Part shown: positions 23,422 through 28,604 of the stretch, piece by piece
Layout: every line of letters begins with the position of its first letter
Numbering within the stretch: position 1 is the first letter of the stretch
Source of the DNA: a virus
IMG/VR virus record: IMGVR_UViG_3300011115_000367
Location: 1 to 28,604 of that record
Direction: 5' to 3' (one strand)
Length of the DNA stretch: 28,604 nt
Position numbers and translations under genes: made by a program
Notes under the pieces: generated by a model
What the model was told of the DNA's origin: nothing
The model's input: the letters and a program-made list of their open reading frames with translations, nothing else
Database searches by the model: none

Positions 23422-23949
23422 TTATTTGAATGTGACAACCAATACTACTCGACGCGAGTCGGGCTTGCATGAATCGTGGTTATGATTCTCCCCGGAAAAT
23501 ACTAACCCACGAAACTTCTTCGGATCAACAGAATGGATAATCATGTTATGTTTGTCGTAAATATTAGTAGCACCTTGTGTGTCATTTAGATAGCAGATAA
23601 AAACATTATGCGGAAACTCGTGATCGCGATGAATCGCGACTTTTGTTGATTCCATATAAAAAGTTACATTGATAGCGGCCCTTAATATTGTGGAGTACTT
23701 GATGTTATTTGCTACGCAAAATGAGTTAAAAATCCAGATAGAGAAGTCATAAAAATCCGAATTAATATCTCCTTCTATACATTTATTTTGTGTATTTCTA
23801 TTCATCAATGTATGGCAAAATTGATGTGTGTTCGCAACTTTATCCGCAGAAGTTGTAACTTGGTAAAAAAACGGGAAAGAACTTCCTAATATATAATCCA
23901 CATATTTATTGTGATCTTCTGTAATTATTAAATTTCTTACTAAAAACAT
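23422..23949 (-). CDS. 2OG-Fe(II) oxygenase-like protein
   Basis: This 175-residue protein has the double-stranded beta-helix pattern of 2-oxoglutarate and iron dependent oxygenases. The HxD motif is H107-R-D109 in AIHRDHEFPHNVFICYLND, then GATNIYD, the Pro-Lys-Lys-x-Arg-Gly-Leu-Val-Phe strand at about 143-151, a distal His (H156 or H158) and an Arg (R166 or R167) that would hold 2-oxoglutarate in SRRVVLVVTF. Such enzymes in phages may modify DNA, proteins or host metabolites; the substrate here is unknown. It is the last gene of the minus-strand operon, six bases after the SleB-like gene, and converges with the endolysin gene. Confidence 0.8.
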   Translation of the reverse strand: MFLVRNLIITEDHNKYVDYILGSSFPFFYQVTTSADKVANTHQFCHTLMNRNTQNKCIEGDINSDFYDFSIWIFNSFCVANNIKYSTILRAAINVTFYMESTKVAIHRDHEFPHNVFICYLNDTQGATNIYDKHNMIIHSVDPKKFRGLVFSGENHNHDSCKPDSRRVVLVVTFK

Positions 23950-23955
23950 ATTAAT

Positions 23956-24321
23956 TTATAGATAGAAATGATGGTTGCCACAAGTACGGTAAAAGGGACG
24001 GCCCCATTTTGGATTGACTGTTACGGAATGGAAGTGGGTTGCCGGGAAATCTCCTGACGAATACAGGGCGGTCATAGCTGATCGTTCGGCTTGCTTCCAC
24101 TCCACGCTTTCTTTGTTTGGACGATGCTCTGGCTTTAAAACTTCTCCGTTCATCTTCTGAGGCACCCACGAGAACTGATATGGGGCTAGAATGACTTTCT
24201 TAATATCTCCGTCTTTCATCCGGTTTAATACCACTTGTGCGACTTTGACCTGACAATGCTCCGGCTCTCCACGAGCCTCAAACCATACTGTCATCGTTAA
24301 CCACAATAGCATTTCAGCCAT
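23956..24321 (-). CDS. SleB-like cell wall hydrolase (Hydrolase_2)
   Basis: This 121-residue protein matches the SleB / Hydrolase_2 domain, a lytic transglycosylase-type fold first known from spore cortex lysis. Key blocks are TVWFEARGEP (about 11-20, with the likely catalytic E15), VAQVVLNRM (27-35), YQFSWV (48-53), ATHFHSVTVNPKWG (94-107) and CGNHHFY near the end. No signal peptide is clear, although the first ten residues are hydrophobic. An AGGAGG ribosome site precedes the ATG. The phage thus has two wall enzymes of different chemistry on opposite strands. This one is in the early-type operon and could serve wall remodelling or lysis. Confidence 0.88.
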   Translation of the reverse strand: MAEMLLWLTMTVWFEARGEPEHCQVKVAQVVLNRMKDGDIKKVILAPYQFSWVPQKMNGEVLKPEHRPNKESVEWKQAERSAMTALYSSGDFPATHFHSVTVNPKWGRPFYRTCGNHHFYL

Positions 24322-24337
24322 TCGACCTCCTGAGAAT

Positions 24338-24535
24338 TTACTCGCTAGGTATCCTATGTTTCCGGCCTTTTTTACAGGCTATCATTGCATCCGCGATCCG
24401 ATATGCTGTTTCCGCTATATCCACACAATTCAATTTATCGTGTTCGATCCACTCGCCAGCGATTGCCGACATTGCTAATGCCGCTAGTTCATCTCTGTTA
24501 TCACTATTATTTTTTATAACATCAATCCTTTTCAT
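24338..24535 (-). CDS. Small early protein of unknown function
   Basis: This 65-residue protein is helical with a pattern seen in small phage early proteins: ELAALAMSAIAGEW..., DIAETAYRIADAMIACKKGR. No catalytic motif is visible. It begins inside the end of the upstream small gene (14-base overlap) and ends 16 bases before the SleB-like gene. Function unknown; the ALA..AYRIADAM segment is the only recognisable feature and recurs in many unrelated phage early regions. Confidence 0.65.
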   Translation of the reverse strand: MKRIDVIKNNSDNRDELAALAMSAIAGEWIEHDKLNCVDIAETAYRIADAMIACKKGRKHRIPSE

Positions 24536-24719
24536 TCAACATTTCAAGTGCAATTTCGGTAGCAAAAAGTAGCAATTCATTTTTTGTCCAACCAATTGCT
24601 GGTTGATCGCAATCATCAGCACAATCCCACATAAGCGTAAAAAAATTTCCAGTCACCTCACTGTGAACATAACTTAACCACGCGCATTGCCGAATTTCAT
24701 CATCCGTTAAAGACTTCAT
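24522..24719 (-). CDS. Small early protein of unknown function
   Basis: This 65-residue acidic protein contains three cysteines and many aromatic residues (CAWLSYVHSEV, FFTLMWDCADDCDQPAIGW) and a C-terminal helix ELLLFATEIALEMLNEKD. The CADDC pair might bind metal, but no known motif is complete. Its ATG overlaps the stop of the 39-residue membrane peptide gene (ATGA form) and its end overlaps the next gene by 14 bases, so it is embedded in a coupled operon. Function unknown. Confidence 0.65.
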   Translation of the reverse strand: MKSLTDDEIRQCAWLSYVHSEVTGNFFTLMWDCADDCDQPAIGWTKNELLLFATEIALEMLNEKD

Positions 24720-24835
24720 AACATCAACCCTATTAGATACCCAACGATAACCAAGATCACAATTATTGGAGCCATTGCTAGAAAGACAATCAGACCTTCG
24801 TGAGCCGATAACTTACGTTTAAATTTCGTTGTCAT
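24716..24835 (-). CDS. 39-residue single-span membrane peptide
   Basis: A short gene joins the 101-residue protein gene and the next small gene, with ATGA-type overlaps at both ends, so the chain of coupled starts is unbroken. It encodes a basic start MTTKFKRKLSAHE, a membrane span of about 23 residues rich in Ile, Leu and Val (GLIVFLAMAPIIVILVIVGY) and ends LIGLML. Positive residues before the span predict the N-terminus in the cytoplasm. It could be an early host-membrane effector or an accessory holin; nothing more can be said from sequence. Its short length explains why it is easily missed. Confidence 0.7.
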   Translation of the reverse strand: MTTKFKRKLSAHEGLIVFLAMAPIIVILVIVGYLIGLML

Positions 24836-25137
24836 GCTTTTTCCTCATGAAACAATTTAACGAATGTACTCCATTCGTAGGATTCCCATTCCGTAATCAA
24901 CTTGAAAAAAACTTCCCGCGTTACTAATGAATGACAGTTAGTTTTTGGGTCATTAAAAATAATGTCTATTTTTTTCTTCAATGTTAAATGAAGATTGTGA
25001 GCGTCACGCTCTCTACGAAATTCAAACAACATCCCATCTCTTGCTTTCCAACGCAACGCCGGGAATCTTTTTTGATCCGCTAAAAAATTCTGGGCAGATA
25101 TTTTCCGTTTACCTACCATCACTTCTTCATTAAACAT
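24832..25137 (-). CDS. Early protein of unknown function
   Basis: This 101-residue protein is basic in the middle (KARDGMLFEFRRERDAHNLHLTLKKK) and acidic, aromatic at the end (ITEWESYEWSTFVKLFHEEKA). A GGAAGG ribosome site lies in the end of the upstream nuclease gene, which it overlaps by eight bases. No family is recognised. Its start lies in a G7 run context (C7 on the plus strand at 25145-25151), a possible slippage tract but outside the reading frame of this gene. A role with the upstream HNH-like nuclease is only suggested by coupling. Confidence 0.65.
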   Translation of the reverse strand: MFNEEVMVGKRKISAQNFLADQKRFPALRWKARDGMLFEFRRERDAHNLHLTLKKKIDIIFNDPKTNCHSLVTREVFFKLITEWESYEWSTFVKLFHEEKA

Positions 25138-25405
25138 TTTCCTTCCCCCCCGTAATCAATATTAAATAACTCAATAGCGTTTCCTCGCTGATGCCGTGAA
25201 ATCTCAGAAAGCCTCGACTACCCAAGCCGTGAACTCCTGTTTTGCCTCGATGATGTTCTGGACATAAAGGAATGACAGGAGAGTTCTCACGCTTACCGCC
25301 ATTCCTAATGTGATGAATTTCTGCCGGAGTATCGTACATTTCCTTATGGCGGCACAGGATACATCCCCATTCAACAATCCTCGCGTACTCCTTCTTCCTG
25401 TTCAT
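25130..25405 (-). CDS. Ref-like / HNH-type nuclease
   Basis: This 91-residue protein has the layout of RecA-dependent (Ref-like, phage P1 Ref family) HNH nucleases: C15-x-x-C18 in WGCILCRH, EIHHIRNGG with H31 and H32, VIPLCPEHHRGKTGVHGLGSRGF with C48, H51, H52 and H59, and H70 in the end helix. The Cys pairs and His residues could form a zinc site next to the HNH active site. Such proteins can cut DNA at recombination intermediates. It sits in an operon with RusA and replication genes, and a Rad52-like annealing gene starts just across the divergent promoter, so a recombination role is likely. Confidence 0.82.
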   Translation of the reverse strand: MNRKKEYARIVEWGCILCRHKEMYDTPAEIHHIRNGGKRENSPVIPLCPEHHRGKTGVHGLGSRGFLRFHGISEETLLSYLILITGGKENV

Positions 25406-25746
25406 TGGGTAGACTTCATCTCTAGTCGCGCAGAAGCCTCTAGGCTACGCCAGACTTCGATCTTAGCTTCTGCTGCTACCATCAACCACCGCAGCCTCTC
25501 GTACTCTTGCACCGCTGATGCTAGGGCTTTAATGTGGGCGATGTAATCGGTGTGGGCGTAGGCGTAGCTTTCTTTGGCTGATTCCGTCTTTGCGTCCGAC
25601 TCGATCATTAGCAACGCCTTCTTTGTTTTTCGGTACTCAGTCAGATATAAAACGGTTGCCTTTGCTTCTGCGAGGTCTGTCGAATGGTCGCGTATGAAAT
25701 CAAGTGCTGCAAAAGGGCTGATAATTGGATCAATAGTGTCAGTCAA
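25402..25746 (-). CDS. Conserved phage early protein, unknown function
   Basis: This 114-residue helical protein has DPIISPFAALDFIRDHSTDLAEAKATVLYL, YRKTKKALLMIESDAKTESAKESYAYAH and LASAVQEYERLRWLMVAAEAKIEVWR. I recognise this pattern as a common small protein in replication regions of environmental phages, often beside HNH-type nuclease and replication genes, but without known function. It overlaps the nuclease gene by ATGA and the winged-helix gene by eight bases. The helical, charged makeup would allow a protein-binding adaptor. Confidence 0.75.
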   Translation of the reverse strand: MTDTIDPIISPFAALDFIRDHSTDLAEAKATVLYLTEYRKTKKALLMIESDAKTESAKESYAYAHTDYIAHIKALASAVQEYERLRWLMVAAEAKIEVWRSLEASARLEMKSTQ

Positions 25747-26143
25747 AACTTTCCCCTACTAAGTAGAACTTGCGGTTAGTGGTGCGTCCGTTTCCAGTGA
25801 TGATCTTCTGATCGACGAGGGCTTTTAAGCTACCGCCAAGACTTGAGGGCGAGATAATGTGTCCACCCAAAGCCTTTTCCAGCAACTCTCGACGCTGAAC
25901 CCCCGGCTTTTTGGTTATGTATTTCACTATGTCTCGCATCGCCTCGGTCATTCTTTTACTTGGTCTAGCTCGGCTCTCTCTTTTATAGTCTCTCATCTCC
26001 ATCGTTCGCATAAGCCTAATTCTGTTGGCAGAGTCTCGCTTCTGGCGGTTTAATTTATTGATACTGAGAATCTCATCAGCGATTCCAACAAAAGAACCTT
26101 TGCCAGTCAGGTCGAAGTATTGACCGCCCACAGGGTAAGTCAT
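25739..26143 (-). CDS. Winged-helix DNA-binding protein
   Basis: The 134-residue protein has a basic N-terminal half (MEMRDYKRESRARPSKR) and a C-terminal winged-helix domain at about 65-130: AMRDIVKYITKKPGVQRRELLEKALGG, SSLGGSLKALVDQKIITGNG, then a wing with RKFYLVGE. It may regulate the early operon or assist replication. It overlaps the upstream helicase-loader-like gene by ATGA. No precise family is assigned; the fold inference rests on the helix-turn-helix-wing order. Confidence 0.68.
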   Translation of the reverse strand: MTYPVGGQYFDLTGKGSFVGIADEILSINKLNRQKRDSANRIRLMRTMEMRDYKRESRARPSKRMTEAMRDIVKYITKKPGVQRRELLEKALGGHIISPSSLGGSLKALVDQKIITGNGRTTNRKFYLVGESFD

Positions 26144-26703
26144 GAAAGCCTCATCAACTCAGTCCAGTTATTAATCTGGGGTAGTAGCTTTCTACCGTGA
26201 GTCTCGCTGATTCTACCAAGCCGGATAGCTTCTTTAACGACCGCTTCTCTGCCGTACTTATCATCTCCCAAGCTAGGGAACCACTCGACAGGTCGAGAAG
26301 TCTGACGGGATTCGTTTACAAGACGAGAATAAGATTCTTTGAAGGCCATTCGAGCAGCGACTTGATCGCCTTCATTAAGCAAAGGCTGCGCGGATTGCAT
26401 AGCCGTTAACGTCTCCTGACTCAATACGGCACTGACTGACTCATTGCGAGGAATCATCGCCCACGCTTCATCGGCAGAAGGTCTACCGTCTTGGGCTTGT
26501 ATGATATGAATCAAATCTGAAGGCTTCGGAGCAAAAGGTGAACTTTGAATGTGATATGAGAGAGCATTTTTAAGATCAGAAAACGAATACTTATCCATCG
26601 AGTTCGCCCAGATCATTATGGCTGCGGCTGTAAGTTTCGTTCCGTAGACTTCAAAAGTACCGACCAGCAGGTTATTAAATTCTTTCTTTTCACTCGTTAT
26701 CAT
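26140..26703 (-). CDS. Probable helicase loader-like replication protein
   Basis: This 187-residue protein follows the replisome organiser gene, overlapping it by 14 bases. N-terminal helices (FNNLLVGTFEVYGTKLTAAAIMIWANSMDKYSFSDLKNALSYHI) with PFAPKPSDLIHII resemble the G39P / DnaB-loader inhibitor fold. The middle GRPSADEAWAMIP and the C-terminal GDQVAARMAFKESYSRLV and W..SLGDD are conserved in phage proteins found at this position. Such proteins bring the host DnaB helicase to the origin. There is no Walker motif, so it is not a DnaC-type ATPase. Confidence 0.7.
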   Translation of the reverse strand: MITSEKKEFNNLLVGTFEVYGTKLTAAAIMIWANSMDKYSFSDLKNALSYHIQSSPFAPKPSDLIHIIQAQDGRPSADEAWAMIPRNESVSAVLSQETLTAMQSAQPLLNEGDQVAARMAFKESYSRLVNESRQTSRPVEWFPSLGDDKYGREAVVKEAIRLGRISETHGRKLLPQINNWTELMRLS

Positions 26704-27469
26704 ATATCTCCCCTTCTTCTTGTTGGTCTAGTTTTAAATTGAAAGCATCTACCACCGCCCGATTCTGATCTGCAATAGACAGCCTTTCTACCCTAGTAAA
26801 CGACTTATCACGCCTTACCCAATTACGCCAAGTGGCAAACCAATCAAGTTTAATTCCTTTGCTTCCCGGTTGAGCCTTCCAATAATCATAGAATTGATCG
26901 TATATGGAATGGACTTTATCTGCTGTCAGTTCTGGTCTTTCTAGTATTGCCCAATCGACCCATTCATCAATAATATTGGAATATTTTAGGCGCGAACCGC
27001 GCAAGTCTTTTGACTTAGATTCTTCTGGTTCTGACTTCTGATCTTTAACATCTAACTTCTGACTTCTAACATCTAACATCTGACTTCTGGTATTGCGACC
27101 ATTTAGCGTATCGCTTACCGATTCGCTTTGCGATAGTCCCTTCTTGATTTCATTACCTTTCTTTCCAGCTTCACTCTTTTTTGTATGTTCCGACCGTCTG
27201 GCTAGTAATTCCTTCTCGCAGCGTGGATTACGCCAAACATCCGTTATTTCAAAATGTTGTGCAATCGCTTTGCGTATCGCTAACCATTCACTTTGCGTAT
27301 CGCATAGCGTAAGCCTAGCGAGAACAATATCATCATTCGGCGGGGCTTCGCCTGTAGCAAAGTAGTCGATCAAAAGTAATAGATATGCACCGTGCTGGCT
27401 GCGCGTTAGGCGTCTGGTGTCGGCTAAATAATCGCCGGGGTAAAACTTGAACCACGGAGTTGAACTCAT
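26690..27469 (-). CDS. Replisome organiser / replication initiator (DUF1376)
   Basis: From the ATG at 27469 the protein has 259 residues. The N-terminal domain MSSTPWFKFYPGDYLADTRRLT...HGAYLLLLIDYF is the DUF1376 domain of phage replication initiators. A polar linker contains SQMLDVRSQKLDVKDQK, encoded by 7-base DNA repeats, and the C-terminal domain (WVDWAILERPELTADKVHSIYDQFYDYW, WFATWRNWVRR) resembles the second initiator domain that contacts the helicase loader. I choose 27469 because AAAGGAT lies seven bases upstream and it overlaps the leader ORF stop as ATGA; a longer frame to 27514 exists but lacks family sequence. The gene itself probably contains the origin, as lambda O does. Confidence 0.85.
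   Translation of the reverse strand: MSSTPWFKFYPGDYLADTRRLTRSQHGAYLLLLIDYFATGEAPPNDDIVLARLTLCDTQSEWLAIRKAIAQHFEITDVWRNPRCEKELLARRSEHTKKSEAGKKGNEIKKGLSQSESVSDTLNGRNTRSQMLDVRSQKLDVKDQKSEPEESKSKDLRGSRLKYSNIIDEWVDWAILERPELTADKVHSIYDQFYDYWKAQPGSKGIKLDWFATWRNWVRRDKSFTRVERLSIADQNRAVVDAFNLKLDQQEEGEIYDNE
27031..27086 (+). repeat. Eight tandem 7-bp repeats inside the initiator gene
   Basis: On the plus strand the tract reads as eight heptamers matching CT(A/G)AC(A/T)T with a few changes: CTGACTT occurs three times, CTAACAT twice, CTAACTT, CTGATCT and TTAACAT once each. Because seven is not a multiple of three, all three frames cycle and the protein shows a 7-residue repeat (RSQMLDV, RSQKLDV). Short in-phase repeats inside an initiator gene suggest an origin site (iterons). 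AT-rich DNA (26970-26990) lies beside it. Confidence 0.8.
27106..27303 (+). repeat. Dispersed TCRCTTTGCG / GCGTATCGC repeats, candidate origin
   Basis: TCGCTTTGCG occurs at 27123-27132 and 27265-27274, with a one-mismatch copy TCACTTTGCG at 27288-27297; the last two run on into GCGTATCGC. GCGTATCGC occurs at 27106-27114, 27272-27280 and 27295-27303. The last two full copies are 23 bp apart, about two helical turns. They lie in the region encoding the DUF1376 domain and linker and may be initiator binding sites. Confidence 0.65.
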
Positions 27470-27576
27470 TTCAATATCCTTTGCGGTGAGAGCCGGGAAT
27501 GAACCGACAGGCATACAACCATAGAAAGGGGTAGGCTGTAAGCCCTTATCTCACCGAAAAAAATACTGAATTGCAT
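27466..27576 (-). CDS. 36-residue leader ORF upstream of the initiator
   Basis: The ATG at 27576 is preceded by GGGAG at five bases, a good ribosome site, and the frame encodes MQFSIFFGEIRAYSLP... to a TGA at 27466 that overlaps the initiator ATG as ATGA. That geometry matches the other coupled genes, so it is probably translated. It lies just downstream of a near-consensus promoter and a 5' hairpin. The peptide is short, partly hydrophobic, and of unknown function. It may mainly set initiator expression by coupling or attenuation. Confidence 0.6.
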   Translation of the reverse strand: MQFSIFFGEIRAYSLPLSMVVCLSVHSRLSPQRILK

Positions 27577-27595
27577 AATGACTCCCTCTCTGTTG

Positions 27596-27614
27596 TCGGG
27601 TTCATTAATCCCGA
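27596..27614 (-). promoter_or_regulatory. Hairpin or operator at the predicted mRNA 5' end
   Basis: TCGGG and CCCGA flank a 9-base AT-rich centre. It starts within about one base of the predicted transcription start of the promoter at 27622-27650. As DNA it could be a repressor site; as RNA it would put a stem at the extreme 5' end and protect the message. Confidence 0.5.
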
Positions 27615-27621
27615 TATGAGT

Positions 27622-27650
27622 ATTATGTATTACAACTTCATTCTTGTAAA
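27622..27650 (-). promoter_or_regulatory. Sigma70-type promoter for the replication operon
   Basis: On the minus strand the -35 box TTTACA (27650-27645) and -10 box CATAAT (27627-27622) are separated by exactly 17 bases; each differs from consensus at one position. The -35 box lies in the last codons of rusA. It would transcribe the leader ORF, initiator and all genes down to the oxygenase. Confidence 0.75.
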
Positions 27651-27982
27651 CTTTTAATTTTTACCACACAGGCACCGCCTTTAATAACTGATCCACGTGA
27701 AACCATTAATTGATCTACTTGCGAATCATCATCGAATACAGCAGCAGCCTGTAGAGCATCGAGCAACGGCTTCAAAACATTATCTATGTCCCTACGCCTA
27801 CGATCTGGCGCATGAAGCAGAACTTCTACAGAGACTTTATCAGCACCAAACCTAGCGCGGCGGCTGGCAATGACCACTTCTAGCTTAAAATTATTAGCAG
27901 TCTTGGTAAGGAATCTACTCGACCCGCGAAATCCCCAGTAGGTGTTTACTGACGGGGGGTAGGGTAAATTTAACTCTATCAT
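27638..27982 (-). CDS. rusA: RusA Holliday junction resolvase
   Basis: This 114-residue enzyme cuts Holliday junctions and clears branched DNA before packaging. It begins MIELNLPYPPSVNTYWGFRG, the typical RusA start. The acidic residues match E. coli RusA in spacing: D65 and D67 in RRRRDIDNVLKPLLDAL, D86 in FDDDSQVDQL, and K71 where RusA has its active-site Lys. I choose 27982 over the longer frame to 28078, which would run through the divergent promoter and into the annealing gene; no strong ribosome site is visible before it. Gene order with Ref-like nuclease and annealing protein supports a recombination module. Confidence 0.92.
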   Translation of the reverse strand: MIELNLPYPPSVNTYWGFRGSSRFLTKTANNFKLEVVIASRRARFGADKVSVEVLLHAPDRRRRDIDNVLKPLLDALQAAAVFDDDSQVDQLMVSRGSVIKGGACVVKIKSLQE

Positions 27983-27997
27983 AGTTATAAATTGGGG

Positions 27998-28021
27998 TAT
28001 AATACTTGTAGGCATTTTGCC
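27998..28021 (+). promoter_or_regulatory. Divergent early promoter region with palindrome
   Basis: A perfect -10 box TATAAT (27998-28003) lies 35 bases before the annealing gene start; the -35 region is poor, so an activator may be needed. GGCATTTTGCC at 28011-28021 is an 11-base inverted repeat right after the expected start point, a possible operator. The rusA gene starts at 27982 in the opposite direction, so the region between is shared. Confidence 0.5.
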
Positions 28022-28037
28022 ATATTTGGAGGTTGAA

Positions 28038-28514
28038 ATGGAAAAAATTATAGCCGAACCCGTAACGATGAGAACCAAATTCCCAGATCATCTAATCGGT
28101 AGACTACCAAAACCTACAGCAAAACAGACCGAAGAAGTACGAGCCGACTACACCAAAGGTATTAGATGTGTAGAGTGTGGGGCTTGGCACCATCCGAAAG
28201 TAGTACACCTCGATTATGTAGGTCACGCTGCTTTAACAGATCGGCTTCTCGATGTCGATCCTAGTTGGCACTGGGAGCCGCTTGCGTACGATGAGAACGG
28301 ACTACCCTTTGTAGACTCAGAAGGCGGGATGTGGATTCGACTGACAGTCTTGGGAGTGACTCGCTTGGGTTATGGAGACGCACAGGGAAAGGTCGGGGCT
28401 AACGCCAGCAAAGAACGGATCGGAGACGCTCTGCGAAATGCTGCAATGCGATTCGGCGCAGGTCTTGAACTCTGGCACAAAGGCGTACTTCACATAGAAA
28501 AGGAAACGACATGA
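28038..28514 (+). CDS. Single-strand annealing protein (Rad52/Sak-like)
   Basis: The 158-residue protein has the phage Rad52-like pattern: HAALTDRLLDVDPSWHWEP, GGMWIRLTVLGVTRLGYGDA and KERIGDALRNAAMRFGAGLELWHKG, including the conserved helix with the Arg-Asn-Ala core. It would pair complementary strands during recombination-dependent replication. A CxxC...HH cluster (C44, C47, H51, H52) in the N-terminal part could bind zinc. I choose ATG 28038 because GGAGG lies just before it; an upstream ATG at 28017 lacks a ribosome site. Its stop overlaps the next gene as ATGA. It is transcribed away from rusA. Confidence 0.85.
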   Translation: MEKIIAEPVTMRTKFPDHLIGRLPKPTAKQTEEVRADYTKGIRCVECGAWHHPKVVHLDYVGHAALTDRLLDVDPSWHWEPLAYDENGLPFVDSEGGMWIRLTVLGVTRLGYGDAQGKVGANASKERIGDALRNAAMRFGAGLELWHKGVLHIEKETT

Positions 28515-28604
28515 ACCCGTCATCACAGAACTTTTGGTTACTTGAACAGCTAAAGAAAAAACGCCGGATAACTTCTCTCGACGCAATGTATGAGGCGCAG
28601 TGTA
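28511..28604 (+). CDS. Helix-turn-helix protein, 5' part only
   Basis: A coupled gene starts in the annealing gene stop (ATGA) and runs off the right edge after 31 codons. The visible start, NPSSQNFWLLEQLKKKRRITSLDAMYEAQC, matches the first helices of a small phage helix-turn-helix family (HTH_39-like) in which LL..LK....IT..DA leads into a recognition helix. It is probably a regulator or replication accessory protein; the rest lies outside the window. Confidence 0.6.
   Translation, partial: MNPSSQNFWLLEQLKKKRRITSLDAMYEAQC

Noticed and set aside
25145-25151. C7 run as a programmed slippage site
   Set aside because: The run lies in the overlap before a normal ATG and a shift there does not join two domains; it mainly provides the G-rich ribosome site.
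27031-27086. CRISPR array
   Set aside because: The units are 7 bp without spacers and lie inside a coding region, so they are tandem repeats or iterons.
27470-27514. Longer start for the DUF1376 initiator
   Set aside because: The extra 15 residues are not DUF1376-like, while ATG 27469 has AAAGGAT and overlaps the leader ORF stop.
27983-28078. Longer start for RusA
   Set aside because: The added residues overlap the divergent promoter and the annealing gene, and RusA proteins normally start at the MIELNLPYPPS segment.

Overview
The window is a contiguous piece of a tailed double-stranded DNA phage genome, probably a siphovirus with an HK97-fold capsid. It has a terminase, HK97-type portal and prohead protease, a lambda-style tail chaperone with a -1 frameshift signal, a 649-residue tape measure and no sheath or contractile baseplate. 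A nested Rz/Rz1 spanin pair, with an outer-membrane lipoprotein, points to a Gram-negative host. No host gene, tRNA, integrase, repressor or CRISPR array is visible, so lifestyle and host species cannot be read from this piece. Moderate GC, ATGA/TAATG gene overlaps and the style of the fibre proteins resemble environmental (for example freshwater) uncultured caudoviruses; that is an impression, not a measurement.

Layout. 1-8.1 kb (+): packaging and head genes (small terminase end, large terminase, portal, a small ORF, S78 protease, two tandem paralogous major capsid proteins, three head-tail connector genes). 8.1-17.1 kb (+): tail genes (tube, a small ORF, an HK97 gp10-like protein, the frameshifted assembly chaperone, tape measure, two distal-tail proteins, a GNAT-like acetyltransferase, a 1058-residue tip/hub protein). 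17.1-22.0 kb (+): fibre and adhesin genes with repeated modules, interrupted at about 18.14-18.31 kb by a structured non-coding insert in front of a gene lacking a normal start codon. 22.0-23.3 kb (+): lysis cassette (small membrane protein, holin-like protein, Rz with embedded Rz1, M15 peptidase). 23.3-23.4 kb: strongly structured convergent intergenic region.

23.4-28.0 kb (-): early/replication operon read toward the late genes. In transcription order it has a RusA resolvase, a 36-codon leader ORF, a DUF1376 replisome organiser carrying two families of short repeats (candidate origin), a probable helicase loader, a winged-helix protein, a conserved unknown, a Ref/HNH-like nuclease, several small ORFs including a 39-residue membrane peptide, a SleB-type wall hydrolase and a 2OG-Fe(II) oxygenase. 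A near-consensus sigma70 promoter sits between rusA and the leader ORF. 28.0 kb to the end (+): a divergent early unit begins with a Rad52-like annealing protein and a helix-turn-helix gene cut by the window edge.

The most unusual items are the tandem capsid paralogues, only one with an N-terminal scaffold-like arm; the structured insert at 18.14-18.31 kb, flanked by a degenerate duplication of the coding sequence it interrupts; the repeats inside the replication initiator; and the structured RNA between the converging transcription units.
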